Numbered from the stretch's first letter, positions 11,232 to 21,077 are shown. The stretch is DNA of 64,000 nt from Alistipes sp. (GCA_022782405.1 JALFNK010000003.1:82979-146978); one strand, 5' to 3'. Notes: generated by a model not told the origin, from the sequence alone. Made by a program: numbers and translations.

Positions 11232-12422
11232 CTACTCTTCGTAAAGGAGGTATTTGGCCCGCAGTGTCCGGAACTGCTCCGCCTCGGGCAGCCAGCGGGC
11301 GCGGATTTCGGCATCGGTAGCTCCAGCGCGGATCATCTCGCGCACCCAGCCCGCACCGACCAGTTTCTCGAACATCGGCGTGAAGAAACTGTCGCCCAGC
11401 GCCTCGAGGTCGCGGTAGGCGTCGATCACATACCGAAGGGAAAAACCGACCTGCCGCGCCTCATCGAGAGGCATTCCACGCAGATCGACTCCCCGGCACA
11501 GCCGGTCTTCGAGCGGCGGATGCTTGGCTCCGGCCGTCGGGCGGGGCGTAAAGGCGTAGTTACGCTCCTTCAGATCGGGATGTCCGTAACATTCGAACGG
11601 GCGGTCCGTGCCGCGCCCGAGGCTGACGACCGTCCCTTCGAAGGGACAGAGCGCCGCATAGAGATAGACAGCCCGCTGTGTCGGCAGATTGGGAGAAGGA
11701 GCCACGGGCAGCGTGTATTCGGTGGCATGGGTGTAGTTGCGGCAACGCACGACGGTCAGCGCCCCGGACTTCGCCCACCCTTCACCCCGGGCCATGAGTG
11801 CAATCTCGCCGAGCGTCATGCCGTGCAGCACGGGAATCGGCAGCGCCCCGACTCCCGAGCGGTATTTCATGTCGAGCAGCGGGCCTTCGACCTTGTCGCC
11901 GTTGGGATTGGGACGGTCGAGCAGAATCACCTCACGGCCGGCATCGGCCGCGGCATCCATCAGCCGCAGCATCGTGATGTAATAGGTATAGAACCGCAGG
12001 CCGACATCCTGCAGGTCGATGACCAGCACATCGAACGTGCGCATCGTCTCGGCCGAAGGACGGCCCGAACCGCCGTCGTAGAGCGAACGGATCGGGATAC
12101 CCGTCTTCGCGTCGCGCGAGTTGCCGACATGCTCCCCGGCATCGGCCGTACCGCGGAATCCGTGTTCGGGAGAGAAGATTCCCGTAAGGTCGAAGCCCCG
12201 TTCATGCAGCAGATCGACCAGATGGACGTATCCCGAGGCGTCGGCACCCGCCACACCGGGCATCGCGGCCACAGAGGTTTGGTTTGCAAGGACCGCCACG
12301 CGGCGCCCTTCGAGCCGCGGGAAATAGGCCGCCGTATCGGTCATGCCGACCAGCACCCCGGCCGACGCGGATGTTGCGGCCGCGCCGAGAAAAATCCAAA
12401 GGAAAAAGATACGCCTCAACAT
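11232..12422 (-). CDS. namZ: Exo-beta-N-acetylmuramidase NamZ family (DUF1343)
   Basis: A 396-residue exported protein of the DUF1343/NamZ family (glycoside hydrolase 171), which cleaves terminal MurNAc from peptidoglycan fragments. A signal peptide covers about residues 1-21. Family features include IFSPEHGFRG, a stretch beginning VLVIDLQDVGLRFYTY, and LLDRPNPNG. It is the last gene of a minus-strand run that begins at cysS, five bases after prfB. Peptidoglycan turnover and recycling in the periplasm is the likely role, taken from the characterised Bacillus enzyme and the oral Bacteroidota homologue. Confidence 0.88.
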   Translation of the reverse strand: MLRRIFFLWIFLGAAATSASAGVLVGMTDTAAYFPRLEGRRVAVLANQTSVAAMPGVAGADASGYVHLVDLLHERGFDLTGIFSPEHGFRGTADAGEHVGNSRDAKTGIPIRSLYDGGSGRPSAETMRTFDVLVIDLQDVGLRFYTYYITMLRLMDAAADAGREVILLDRPNPNGDKVEGPLLDMKYRSGVGALPIPVLHGMTLGEIALMARGEGWAKSGALTVVRCRNYTHATEYTLPVAPSPNLPTQRAVYLYAALCPFEGTVVSLGRGTDRPFECYGHPDLKERNYAFTPRPTAGAKHPPLEDRLCRGVDLRGMPLDEARQVGFSLRYVIDAYRDLEALGDSFFTPMFEKLVGAGWVREMIRAGATDAEIRARWLPEAEQFRTLRAKYLLYEE

Positions 12423-12427
12423 CGCCG

Positions 12428-13543
12428 TCAGGAGAGAGTTTCGCCGAACTCCATGAGATAGGCCTTGATGAATGCATCGATATCTCCGTCCATGACCGAC
12501 TCGACGGCCGAGGTCTGGACTCCCGTCCGATGGTCCTTCACGCGGCGGTCATCGAAGACATAGGAGCGGATCTGCGAACCCCACTCGATCTTCTTTTTCG
12601 AGGCCTCGAGGGCCTGCTGCGTGGCCATCCGCTTGTCCAGCTCGCGCTGGTAGAGTTTCGAGCGCAGGATACGCATGGCATTCTCGCGGTTCATCAGCTG
12701 CGAGCGCGTCTCCATGTTCTCGATCAGGAACTCCACCGGTTCGCCCGTATCGGGGTCCTTGCCGTGGTAACGCAGCCGCACGGCCGTCTCGACCTTATTG
12801 ACATTCTGGCCGCCGGCACCCGATGAACGGAACGTATCCCACTCGATATCGGCCGGATTGATCGTGATCTCGATCGAATCGTCCACGGCGGGCGAGACGA
12901 AAACCGATGCGAAGGTCGTCTGCCGCTTGTTGTTGGCATTGAACGGCGAAAGACGCACCATGCGGTGCACGCCGTTCTCGCTCTTGAGGTATCCGTAAGC
13001 GTATTCACCCTCGAACTCCAGCGTGCAGGACTTCACGCCCACCTCGTCGCCGGCCTGGTAGTCGAGGACCTTGACCTTGTAGCCGTGGGCCTCGCCCCAG
13101 CGGGTATACATGCGCAGAAGCATCGAAGCCCAGTCGAGCGCCTCCGTGCCGCCCGCCCCGGCATTGATGTCCATGATGGCGCCGAGTTTGTCCTCGTCGC
13201 GCCGCAGCATGTTGCGCAACTCGAGTTTTTCGATACGGTCGAGTGTCCGGGCATACTGTTCGTCCAGCTCCGCCTCACTCACCACACCCTCCTTTACGAA
13301 GTCGGGCATCAGCTGCAGATCCTCGACCTCCTTGCATACGGCATCGTAATCCTCGATCCACGCCTTGATGCCCGCCACCTTGCGCAACTGCTCGCGCGCC
13401 TTGTCGGGATTCTCCCAGAAATCGGGTTCCTGCGTCTTCTCCTCCTCGTTCCGGAGGTCGATGCGCTTCTGCTCGATGCCCAGGCACCGTTCCAGCGCCG
13501 CACGGCGCTGCTCCATATCCTTGATCTGCTCCGCAAGTACCAT
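12428..13543 (-). CDS. prfB: Peptide chain release factor 2
   Basis: A 371-residue RF2 that terminates translation at UGA and UAA. It carries the SPF anticodon-like tripeptide in VRLSPFNANNKRQT and the catalytic GGQ in SSGAGGQNVNKVET. ATG at 13543 gives the normal N-terminus (MVLAEQIKDMEQRRAALERCLG). The programmed +1 frameshift common in prfB is absent: the usual CTT-TGA-C site is replaced by an in-frame CTG-GGC at 13483-13478, so the gene reads without a shift. It follows the cytidylate-kinase-like gene by five bases and precedes namZ by five. Confidence 0.96.
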   Translation of the reverse strand: MVLAEQIKDMEQRRAALERCLGIEQKRIDLRNEEEKTQEPDFWENPDKAREQLRKVAGIKAWIEDYDAVCKEVEDLQLMPDFVKEGVVSEAELDEQYARTLDRIEKLELRNMLRRDEDKLGAIMDINAGAGGTEALDWASMLLRMYTRWGEAHGYKVKVLDYQAGDEVGVKSCTLEFEGEYAYGYLKSENGVHRMVRLSPFNANNKRQTTFASVFVSPAVDDSIEITINPADIEWDTFRSSGAGGQNVNKVETAVRLRYHGKDPDTGEPVEFLIENMETRSQLMNRENAMRILRSKLYQRELDKRMATQQALEASKKKIEWGSQIRSYVFDDRRVKDHRTGVQTSAVESVMDGDIDAFIKAYLMEFGETLS

Positions 13544-13548
13544 AACAG

Positions 13549-14184
13549 TCAGAATTTCATGTCGAGTTTGTGCGAGGCGAAGTCGAGGATGAAATCCGCC
13601 GTTCCCTCGTCGCCGAAAACAGAAGAGTTGATGCACAGGTGGTAGGTCGAAGCCGCGCCCCAGCTCTTCGAGCTGTAATAGTTGTAGTAATCGGCCCGGC
13701 GGGCATCCCCGCGCTCCATCTGCGCACGGGCCTCTTCGGCCGTGCATCCCTGCCGGTCGCAGATACGGCGTATGCGGTCCTCGTCGTCGGCCGAGATGAA
13801 GACATCGACACGCCGCGGATGCTCGCGCAGGATGTAGTCGGCACAACGCCCGACGAAGATGCACGACTCCTTCTCCGCCAGATCGCGGATCACGTCGCTC
13901 TGGATCTGGAACAGGGCGTCGTTCGAAAGTACGTTCGGGACGTTGGCGCAACCTCCGGCAAAGGGCGAACGCAGGTATCCGATCATTGTCGAAAGAACAT
14001 TGCGCGACTCCTTCTCGTCGGCCTTTTCGAAAAACTCGGCACACAGGCCGCTCTGCTCGGCTGCCAGATTGATCAGCTCCTTGTCGTAGACACGGATGCC
14101 CAGACGACGGGCGATGATCGCCGCAATGTCCTTGCCGCCGCTGCCCAGCTGGCGGCCTATGTTGATTACGAAATGCTCTTTCAT
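13549..14184 (-). CDS. Cytidylate kinase-like protein
   Basis: A 211-residue P-loop-type protein of the cytidylate-kinase-like family. The phosphate loop is degenerate: INIGRQLGSGGKDIAAIIAR replaces the standard GxxxxGK[ST]. A later ESCIFVGRCADYILREHP and a lid-like Arg-rich segment are typical of the group. These proteins are widespread in Bacteroidota and distinct from true Cmk; the substrate is not established. The start overlaps the end of the MATE gene in an ATGA, indicating translational coupling. Confidence 0.82.
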   Translation of the reverse strand: MKEHFVINIGRQLGSGGKDIAAIIARRLGIRVYDKELINLAAEQSGLCAEFFEKADEKESRNVLSTMIGYLRSPFAGGCANVPNVLSNDALFQIQSDVIRDLAEKESCIFVGRCADYILREHPRRVDVFISADDEDRIRRICDRQGCTAEEARAQMERGDARRADYYNYYSSKSWGAASTYHLCINSSVFGDEGTADFILDFASHKLDMKF

Positions 14185-15599
14185 GATTCGCTCGGTTTAT
14201 TTGCGACGGAAGCCTCCGCAGCGAGATGGCTCCGGAACTTCCGCAGTTGATGTGTCAGCATGAAGAAGGCCACGACAGTAGCCAGGAAATCCGAAACCGG
14301 CATGGCGCACCAGACGCCCCAGCTGCCGTCCCACGGAGTCGATACCTCGAAGAAGTGCGGCAGAAAGAGCAGTCCCGGAAGCAGGAAGAGCAACTGCCGC
14401 GTCAGCGACATGAAAATCGCCTTACCGGCCATGCCGATGCTTTGGAAGAAGTTGGTGGCAACCATCTGGAATCCGATGATCGGGAAACAGATGAAGACGA
14501 TACGCATGCCTTCGACCGCCAGCCGGATCAACTCCTCATCGGTGGTGAACAACGACACGGCCACACGCGGAAAGAACTCGCCGACAATGAAACCCGCCGT
14601 GGTGACGGCCACGGCGCAGATGATCGTCAGACGCAGCACCCGCAGCACGCGGTCGTACTGCCGGGCTCCGAAATTGTAGCCCGCAATGGGCTGCATGCCC
14701 TGGTTCACGCCCATGACGATCATCACGAAGACGAAGGCCAGCCGGTTCACGATGCCGTAGGCGCCGATCATCAGGTCGCCGCCGTAGGTTTTCAGACCCT
14801 TGTTGATCAGGATCACGATGAAGCAGGCCGTGAGGTTCATCAGAAAGGGCGACATGCCGATGGCCAGGATGTCGCGGACGATCTTGCGCCGCAGACGGTA
14901 GATGCCGCGGCGGAAGTGGATCAGTTCGCTGCGGTCCGAAAGCAGGCGGAACTGCCAGATGAGCGAGACGATCTGCGCAAGAATCGTGGCGATGGCCGCC
15001 CCGCGGATGCCCCAGCCGAATCCGTAGATGAACAGCGGGTCGAGCACGGCATTGATGATCACCGTGTTGATCGTCGCGTACATCGCCTTGCGGGGATGCC
15101 CCGAGGCACGCAGGATGGAGTTCAGACCCAGGTACATGTGGGTGACGACATTGCCCGCAAGGATGACGGTCATGTATTCGCGGGCGTAGCCGATCGTCGC
15201 GTCGCTGGCCCCGAAGAAGTAGAGGATCGGATCCAGGAAGAGCTGGACCACGAACCCGAAGCCGATACCCAGGATCAGGTTGAGCATCACGACATTGCCC
15301 AACACCCGCTGTGCCGTGTCGTAATCACGTTGGCCGAGACGCATCGACACGAGCGTCGCGGCTCCCACGCCGACGAGCGAGCCGAATGCTGCGGCGAGGT
15401 TCATCAGCGGGAAGGTAAGCGCCAGTCCCGAGATGGCGAGCGGCCCCACACCGTGGCCGATAAAGATGCTGTCGACCATGTTGTAGAGCGAGGAGGCCGT
15501 CATGGCCACCACCGCCGGAACGGCATATTGCATAAGCAGCTTCCGGATGCGCTCCGTGCCGAGCTCCATGGCTGCCGATTTAAGTTGTGTTGCAGGCAT
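14181..15599 (-). CDS. MATE family efflux transporter
   Basis: A 472-residue multidrug and toxic compound extrusion protein with about 12 predicted membrane segments in two homologous halves. Family-like signatures are YNMVDSIFIGHGVGPLAISGLALTFP near the N-terminus and NQGMQPIAGYNFGARQYDRV in the second half. The protein would use a Na+ or H+ gradient to export cationic compounds. A second in-frame Met at residue 11 could be the true start. It sits between a lipoprotein gene and the cytidylate-kinase-like gene in the cysS operon. A different MATE protein is encoded at 32734-34095. Confidence 0.93.
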   Translation of the reverse strand: MPATQLKSAAMELGTERIRKLLMQYAVPAVVAMTASSLYNMVDSIFIGHGVGPLAISGLALTFPLMNLAAAFGSLVGVGAATLVSMRLGQRDYDTAQRVLGNVVMLNLILGIGFGFVVQLFLDPILYFFGASDATIGYAREYMTVILAGNVVTHMYLGLNSILRASGHPRKAMYATINTVIINAVLDPLFIYGFGWGIRGAAIATILAQIVSLIWQFRLLSDRSELIHFRRGIYRLRRKIVRDILAIGMSPFLMNLTACFIVILINKGLKTYGGDLMIGAYGIVNRLAFVFVMIVMGVNQGMQPIAGYNFGARQYDRVLRVLRLTIICAVAVTTAGFIVGEFFPRVAVSLFTTDEELIRLAVEGMRIVFICFPIIGFQMVATNFFQSIGMAGKAIFMSLTRQLLFLLPGLLFLPHFFEVSTPWDGSWGVWCAMPVSDFLATVVAFFMLTHQLRKFRSHLAAEASVANKPSES

Positions 15600-15613
15600 A
15601 AACGTTTATTTTT

Positions 15614-16126
15614 TTACCGCGGCACCGCACGGTCGAGCTTGTCGAACCACGTCCGGTAAAGCTCCGGGTCGGTGGATAGTCCCAACTCCTCGGTACTGAA
15701 CGAGGAGGTATCGTTCGAGTACCACTGGCGCGAGACATAGATGACAAGGTCCACCTCCGAGGTCAGCCCCGCCGGAGCGACCCGGAAACTCATCCGGCGG
15801 ATCTCACCGGCAACCGGGATCACCGAAGTCATCTCGAGCGGCAGCACCTGCCGGGCCACGACGATTCCCGAAGCCTTGTCCACGCTCTCGATCAGACACC
15901 CCTCCGAGAGAAGCAGATCGACGAGCAGGGCATAGCTCTCCTCCGCACCGACCGTCATCGGATGCCGCGTCAGCTCGGCGATCCGCTGCGGATCGGGAGT
16001 TCCTTCGACGACCGATGTCCGCTCACGCACCTGCAGGGCCGTCATGGGCGAACACCCCGCCAGCCCCATTGCGGCGCACAATATGCCCAGACAGGCACAT
16101 CTGCGGAAAAAAGCCGTTCGTTCCAT
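15614..16126 (-). CDS. Uncharacterised lipoprotein
   Basis: A 170-residue protein with a clear lipoprotein signal: a basic N-terminus, a hydrophobic core and the lipobox MGLAGC (Cys about residue 25). The mature part is a compact alpha/beta-looking domain with no motif I recognise. It lies between cysS (12 bases) and the MATE gene (14 bases), all in one operon. No function is proposed. Confidence 0.75.
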   Translation of the reverse strand: MERTAFFRRCACLGILCAAMGLAGCSPMTALQVRERTSVVEGTPDPQRIAELTRHPMTVGAEESYALLVDLLLSEGCLIESVDKASGIVVARQVLPLEMTSVIPVAGEIRRMSFRVAPAGLTSEVDLVIYVSRQWYSNDTSSFSTEELGLSTDPELYRTWFDKLDRAVPR

Positions 16127-16138
16127 TCCCGTGCGCCG

Positions 16139-17614
16139 TTATTCCAGTTCCCAGTCCGAACCGTCCTTGCGGTCCTTGACCCGGATACCCGCCGCGGTCA
16201 GGCCGTCGCGAATCCGGTCCGAAGTCGTCCAGTCCTTCGCGGCCTTGGCCTGCTGGCGGATATCGAGCAGCATCTCGACCAGCGGCGTAACATAGTCGCG
16301 GCCCGCAGCGCTTCCCGCAGCCTTCTCGTCGCGCAGGCCGAGAATCTCGAAGGCATAGCGGTGCACCGTCTGCCGGAGCTGTTCGAGATCGGCGGCCGAG
16401 ATCCGCTCCTTGCCGTCTGCGATCTGGTTGATCGTACGCACCCAGTCGAAGAGCGCCGAGATGACCATCGGCGAATTCAGATCATCGTCCATCGCCGTGC
16501 GGCAACGCTCCTCGAGCTCCGCGGGATGCACCGTCGAGGTCTCCGACGGCTGCAGCCGGTCGAGCGTCTCGATACCCTTCATCAGGCGGTCGAGGCCCTT
16601 TTCGGCAGCCTGCAGCGCCTCGTTCGAAAAGTCGAGCGTCGAGCGGTAGTGCGCCTGCAGGACGAAGAAACGGATCGTCATCGGCGAATAGGCCTGTTCG
16701 AGCAGCTTGTGGCTGCCCGTGAAGAGCTCCTCGAGGGTGATGAAGTTGCCGAGCGACTTGCCCATCTTCTGGCCGTTGATCGTAATCATGTTGTTGTGCA
16801 CCCAGAAGCGTGCCGAGTCATGGCCGAGGGCTGCCGTGGACTGCGCGATCTCGCACTCGTGGTGCGGGAACATCAGGTCCATGCCGCCGCCATGGATGTC
16901 GAAGCGCTCGCCGAGGTATTTGGTACTCATCGCCGAGCACTCCATGTGCCAGCCGGGGAATCCCTCGCCCCAGGGCGAGGGCCAGTGCATGATATGCTCG
17001 GGAGCCGCCTTCTTCCACAATGCGAAATCGTAGGAGTGACGCTTGTCCGACTGTCCGTCCAGTTCGCGCGTATTGGCCACGATATCCTCAAGGTTGCGGC
17101 CCGAAAGACGACCGTAGTGGTATTTCCCGTTGTACTTCTCGACGTCGAAATAAACGGATCCGTTCGAAACATAGGCATAACCGTCCTCGAGGATCCGCTT
17201 CACGAACTCGATCTGTTCGATGATGTGGCCCGAAGCATGGGGTTCGATCGAAGGCGTCTCGACGTTGAGCGCATCCATCGCACGATGGTAGCGCTCCGTA
17301 TAATAGTGCGCCACCTCCATCGGTTCGAGCTGCTCGAGGCGCGCCTTCTTGGCGATCTTGTCCTCGCCCTCGTCGGCATCGTGTTCGAGGTGTCCCACGT
17401 CGGTGATGTTCCGCACATAACGCACCTTGTAGCCCGAGGCTTTCAGGTAACGGAACAGCAGGTCGAAGGTTACGGCCGGGCGGGCATGGCCCAGATGCGG
17501 ATCGCCGTAAACGGTGGGTCCGCAGACATACATCCCGACGCGTCCCGGCGTCAGCGGCTCGAACTCCTCCTTGCGGCGGGTGAGCGTATTGTAAAGTACG
17601 AGTTTGGAATCCAT
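16139..17614 (-). CDS. cysS: Cysteinyl-tRNA synthetase
   Basis: A 491-residue class I synthetase that charges tRNA-Cys. The HIGH-type motif is HLGH in [15 protein letters not shown] and the KMSKS-type loop is KMGKS in [11 protein letters not shown]. Zinc ligands include the Cys of VGMYVCGPT and a Cys/His cluster in WHMECSAMS with [12 protein letters not shown] at 17614 gives the expected [18 protein letters not shown] start. It is the first gene of a six-gene minus-strand run ending with namZ. Confidence 0.97.
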   Translation of the reverse strand: MDSKLVLYNTLTRRKEEFEPLTPGRVGMYVCGPTVYGDPHLGHARPAVTFDLLFRYLKASGYKVRYVRNITDVGHLEHDADEGEDKIAKKARLEQLEPMEVAHYYTERYHRAMDALNVETPSIEPHASGHIIEQIEFVKRILEDGYAYVSNGSVYFDVEKYNGKYHYGRLSGRNLEDIVANTRELDGQSDKRHSYDFALWKKAAPEHIMHWPSPWGEGFPGWHMECSAMSTKYLGERFDIHGGGMDLMFPHHECEIAQSTAALGHDSARFWVHNNMITINGQKMGKSLGNFITLEELFTGSHKLLEQAYSPMTIRFFVLQAHYRSTLDFSNEALQAAEKGLDRLMKGIETLDRLQPSETSTVHPAELEERCRTAMDDDLNSPMVISALFDWVRTINQIADGKERISAADLEQLRQTVHRYAFEILGLRDEKAAGSAAGRDYVTPLVEMLLDIRQQAKAAKDWTTSDRIRDGLTAAGIRVKDRKDGSDWELE

Positions 17615-17652
17615 AATGCAAACAAATATTCGTTTCGAACGGGTAAAGTTAC

Positions 17653-17694
17653 GATTTTTTCGCCACACTCCGGCATGGTAGTCGCGAAAAAATC
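17653..17694. repeat. Inverted repeat upstream of cysS
   Basis: GATTTTTTCGC (17653-17663) and GCGAAAAAATC (17684-17694) are perfect 11-bp arms separated by 20 bases. It lies upstream of cysS and of the divergent DUF2723 gene. It could be a regulator site or a leader hairpin; nothing decides this. Confidence 0.6.
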
Positions 17695-17733
17695 CCACGG
17701 ACGGCGCACCGCGGCACAATATGGATAATAGAA

Positions 17734-17764
17734 TTGGAAATCGCACGTTAATTGCGTATCTTTG
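17734..17764 (+). promoter_or_regulatory. Promoter of the DUF2723 gene
   Basis: TTG at 17734-17736, a 20-bp spacer and TATCTTTG at 17757-17764, 28 bases before the ATG at 17793. It matches the Bacteroidota primary-sigma consensus. Confidence 0.8.
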
Positions 17765-17792
17765 CCCGAAAACCCGAGTATTTACGGATCAT

Positions 17793-20700
17793 ATGACATT
17801 TTTCAAACGCTGGAACAACATCACGGGATGGGTGGTTTTCGCCATCGCCGCGGTAGTTTACCTCATGACGATGGAGCCCGTCTCGAGCCTCTGGGACTGC
17901 TCGGAATTCATCGCCACCTCCTACAAACTCGAAGTGGGCCACCCGCCCGGAGCCCCGCTGTTCATGATGCTGGCACGTCTGGCTACCCTCTTCGCCTTCG
18001 GAAATCCCGACTATGTGGGTATGGCCGTCAATGCGATGAACTCGCTGGCCAGCGCCTTCTGCATCCTCTTCCTCTTCTGGACGATCACCCATCTGGCGCG
18101 CCGCATGATGACCCGGCGCGGGGAAGAGCCCACACGCTCCCAGACCTGGGCCGCCCTGGGAGCAGGAGCCGTCGGCGCCCTGGCCTACACCTTCACCGAC
18201 ACATTCTGGTTCTCGGCCATCGAAGGAGAGGTCTACGCCCTCTCGTCGATGTTCACGGCTCTGGTCGTATGGCTCATGCTCAAGTGGGAGGAACAGGCCG
18301 ACCAGCCCCACGCTTCGCGCTGGATCGTGCTGATCGCCTACCTGATGGGACTCTCGATCGGCGTGCACATCCTCAACCTGCTGACCATTCCCACGCTGGC
18401 CTTCATCTACTACTTCCGCACCACGGAAAAGGTTACCTTCAAGGGCGTGGTCTACACGACGCTCATCGCCTGCGCGGCGCTGCTGTTCGTGAACAACATC
18501 ATCATCCCTTACACAGTATGGATCGGTGCCCAGATCGACACGCTCTTCGTCAATACGTTCGGACTGCCCGTCAATTCGGGCATGGTGGTCTTCGCCCTGG
18601 CGCTGATCATCGGCATGGGCTGGGCCGCATGGACCGCACACCGCAAGGGCCATGTCTTACTGAACATCCTACTGCTCTCGACGACGATGATCCTCGTGGG
18701 ATTCTCCTCCTACGCCTCGATGACCATCCGCGCCGTGGCCAACCCGCCGATGAACTCCAACAACCCGAACAACCCGCACGCCCTGCTGGCCGTGCTCAAC
18801 CGCGACCAGTACGGCAGCCGTCCACTGCTCTACGGGCCCTACTATTCGGCGCCCCCCGAGTCGCTCGTGGAGAAGGAGGTAACCTATCTCGACGAGGACG
18901 GCCGCTACAAGACGATAAAGGTTCCTTCGCACTATACCCACGCGCCGGAATTCATGCACCTGTTTCCCCGCATGTGGGACTACAACAAGGGAGAGCAGGC
19001 CTACAAACAGTGGGGCGCCTACCGCACGCGCATCGACGTGGCCCGGGACGAGAAAGGAGAGGTCATCCGCGACGAGCAGGGTCGCCCCGTACGTCAGGAG
19101 ATCCTCGACTTCGGACGCAAACGCGTCTACACCGATACCTCGGGCGACACGCGCACGGTGGTAGAGCCTACCTTCGCCGAAAACCTCTACTACTTCTTCA
19201 ACTACCAGCTCTCGTACATGTACTGGCGCTACTTCCTCTGGAATTTCGTGGGACGCCAGAGCGACATACAGCCTTCGCGCACGACGATCACCGACGGCAA
19301 CTGGCTCTCGGGCATCCGGTGGATCGACGAGAAGTATCTCGGGCCCCAGGACGGACTGCCGCGCGAGGTAGCCGAGAACAAGGGACGCAACACCTACTAT
19401 TTCCTGCCCTTCCTGCTCGGTCTGGTCGGTCTGCTCTACCAGCTCAACCGCGACCCGCGCAACTTCTCGATCGTCATGTGGCTTTTCGTCATGACGGGTA
19501 TCGCCCTGGTCTTCTACTTCAACACCTCGCCGGGCGAACCGCGTGAACGCGACTACGTCTACGCCGGATCGTTCTACGCCTTCTCGATCTGGATCGGCTT
19601 CGGCGTGCTGGCCCTCCGCGACCTCTTCGCACGCATAGCCCGCCGCGACAATACCGCCGTCGTGGCTGCCGCCACCGTGGTCGGAATGTGCGTTCCGGCA
19701 ATCCTCGCGGCACAGAACTGGGACGACCACGACCGCTCGGGACGCTACATGGCCCGCGACATCGGCTGGAACTACCTCCAGTCGACGCTGCCCAATTCGA
19801 TCATCATCAACTACGGCGACAACGACACCTTCCCGCTCTGGAACAACCAGGAGGTCTATGGCGTACGCCCCGATGTGCGGATCATGAACACCTCCTACCT
19901 CGGCGGCGAATGGTATATCGACGAGATGAAGACCCGGGCCAATGAGGCCCCCGGCGTACCGTTCTCGCTGCCCAAGAGCAAGTACACCTACACGAACGAC
20001 TTCGTGCCCATCGTCGAGAAGATCAACTATGCGGCCGACATCCGCGAGGTGATCGACTTCGTCCGCGACGACAGCCCGCGCAGCAAACTTCAGTACTCGG
20101 ACGGCACGATGACTGACTACATCCCCTGCCGACGCATCGCCCTGCCGGTGAACAAGGAGAACGCCATCGCCTCGGGAATCGTCGCCGAGAAGGATCGCGC
20201 ACAGATCGTCGATACGGTCTACATCAACCTCAAGGGATCGGCTCTGGCCAAGAACGAGCTGATGCTGCTCGACATGCTGGCCAATTTCGACTGGAAACGG
20301 CCCATCTACCTCACGCAGGTCTATATCCTGCAGAACTTCGGGTTGCTCGACTACCTGCAGTTCGACGGCTATGCCTATCGGCTGGTTCCGATCCTCACTC
20401 CGGTGCAGAATGCCTACGAAATCGGCCGCGTGGATCCCGATTACGCCGCACCGCTGCTGCGTGATACGTTCCGCTACGGAAATCTCGCCGACCCGGACAT
20501 CTATTGCGACTATTTCATCCAATACAACCTCGCGGCCTCGCACACCCGGGAATCCTTCGCCCGCGTCGCCAAGGAACTCATGCGCCAGGAGCGCGTCGAG
20601 GAGGGAGTCGAATTGCTCGACCTCGGTCTCGAACGGCTCCCGACCTCGCAGGTGCGCTTCACCGAAGCGAATACCTATCCCTTCCTCGAGGCATACTATG

Positions 20701-21011
20701 CGGCATCGGCCCTGGGTGTTCCGGAAGCCGCGGAGAAGGGCGACGCCCTGCTGCGCGAATATGCCCGGACGCTGATCGAATACATCGAATACTACCTCCG
20801 CTTCGAAGGCGCGCAAGGCGACATGGTCTCGGGAGAGCTCGACAACAAACTCGACGAACTGGGCAATGTCTATTACCTGGCCAGCTATGCCGGACGCCGC
20901 GATATCGTGGCCGAGCTCAACGACTATTACCGTTCACTGGGCGTCGCGGAAGAGCACCTGCTCGACGCCGGCGCGCCGAGCGACTCGGTGGTGATCGCCC
21001 CCATTCAGTAA
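17793..21011 (+). CDS. DUF2723 / GT117-type membrane protein
   Basis: A 1072-residue protein of the DUF2723 family, related to glycosyltransferase family GT117 and vertebrate TMEM260. The N-terminal half has about 12 membrane segments; the loop SSLWDCSEFIATSYKLEVGHPPG carries the acidic D and E residues typical of GT-C enzymes. A large soluble C-terminal half (about 650-1072) follows and has TPR-like helical character. ATG at 17793 is preferred because the upstream in-frame codons cover the promoter. GT-C activity using a lipid-linked sugar, perhaps in Bacteroidota protein O-glycosylation, is inference. Single-gene transcript with a strong terminator. Confidence 0.88.
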   Translation: MTFFKRWNNITGWVVFAIAAVVYLMTMEPVSSLWDCSEFIATSYKLEVGHPPGAPLFMMLARLATLFAFGNPDYVGMAVNAMNSLASAFCILFLFWTITHLARRMMTRRGEEPTRSQTWAALGAGAVGALAYTFTDTFWFSAIEGEVYALSSMFTALVVWLMLKWEEQADQPHASRWIVLIAYLMGLSIGVHILNLLTIPTLAFIYYFRTTEKVTFKGVVYTTLIACAALLFVNNIIIPYTVWIGAQIDTLFVNTFGLPVNSGMVVFALALIIGMGWAAWTAHRKGHVLLNILLLSTTMILVGFSSYASMTIRAVANPPMNSNNPNNPHALLAVLNRDQYGSRPLLYGPYYSAPPESLVEKEVTYLDEDGRYKTIKVPSHYTHAPEFMHLFPRMWDYNKGEQAYKQWGAYRTRIDVARDEKGEVIRDEQGRPVRQEILDFGRKRVYTDTSGDTRTVVEPTFAENLYYFFNYQLSYMYWRYFLWNFVGRQSDIQPSRTTITDGNWLSGIRWIDEKYLGPQDGLPREVAENKGRNTYYFLPFLLGLVGLLYQLNRDPRNFSIVMWLFVMTGIALVFYFNTSPGEPRERDYVYAGSFYAFSIWIGFGVLALRDLFARIARRDNTAVVAAATVVGMCVPAILAAQNWDDHDRSGRYMARDIGWNYLQSTLPNSIIINYGDNDTFPLWNNQEVYGVRPDVRIMNTSYLGGEWYIDEMKTRANEAPGVPFSLPKSKYTYTNDFVPIVEKINYAADIREVIDFVRDDSPRSKLQYSDGTMTDYIPCRRIALPVNKENAIASGIVAEKDRAQIVDTVYINLKGSALAKNELMLLDMLANFDWKRPIYLTQVYILQNFGLLDYLQFDGYAYRLVPILTPVQNAYEIGRVDPDYAAPLLRDTFRYGNLADPDIYCDYFIQYNLAASHTRESFARVAKELMRQERVEEGVELLDLGLERLPTSQVRFTEANTYPFLEAYYAASALGVPEAAEKGDALLREYARTLIEYIEYYLRFEGAQGDMVSGELDNKLDELGNVYYLASYAGRRDIVAELNDYYRSLGVAEEHLLDAGAPSDSVVIAPIQ

Positions 21012-21033
21012 CGGCGGCGCACGCCCCGGAACC

Positions 21034-21077
21034 CGCAAAAAAAGGATGTCCGATCTCTCGGACATCCTTTTTTTGCG
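21034..21077. terminator. Bidirectional terminator, 20-bp perfect stem
   Basis: A perfect 20-bp stem (21034-21053 with 21058-21077) around a TCTC loop, with A7 and T7 tracts on either side, so it can terminate both the DUF2723 gene and the convergent acyl-CoA synthetase gene. Confidence 0.92.

Noticed and set aside
12428..14044. A 538-residue version of RF2 with a 167-residue N-terminal extension
   Set aside because: The extension is the cytidylate-kinase-like gene read in another frame. The normal RF2 N-terminus starts at 13543.
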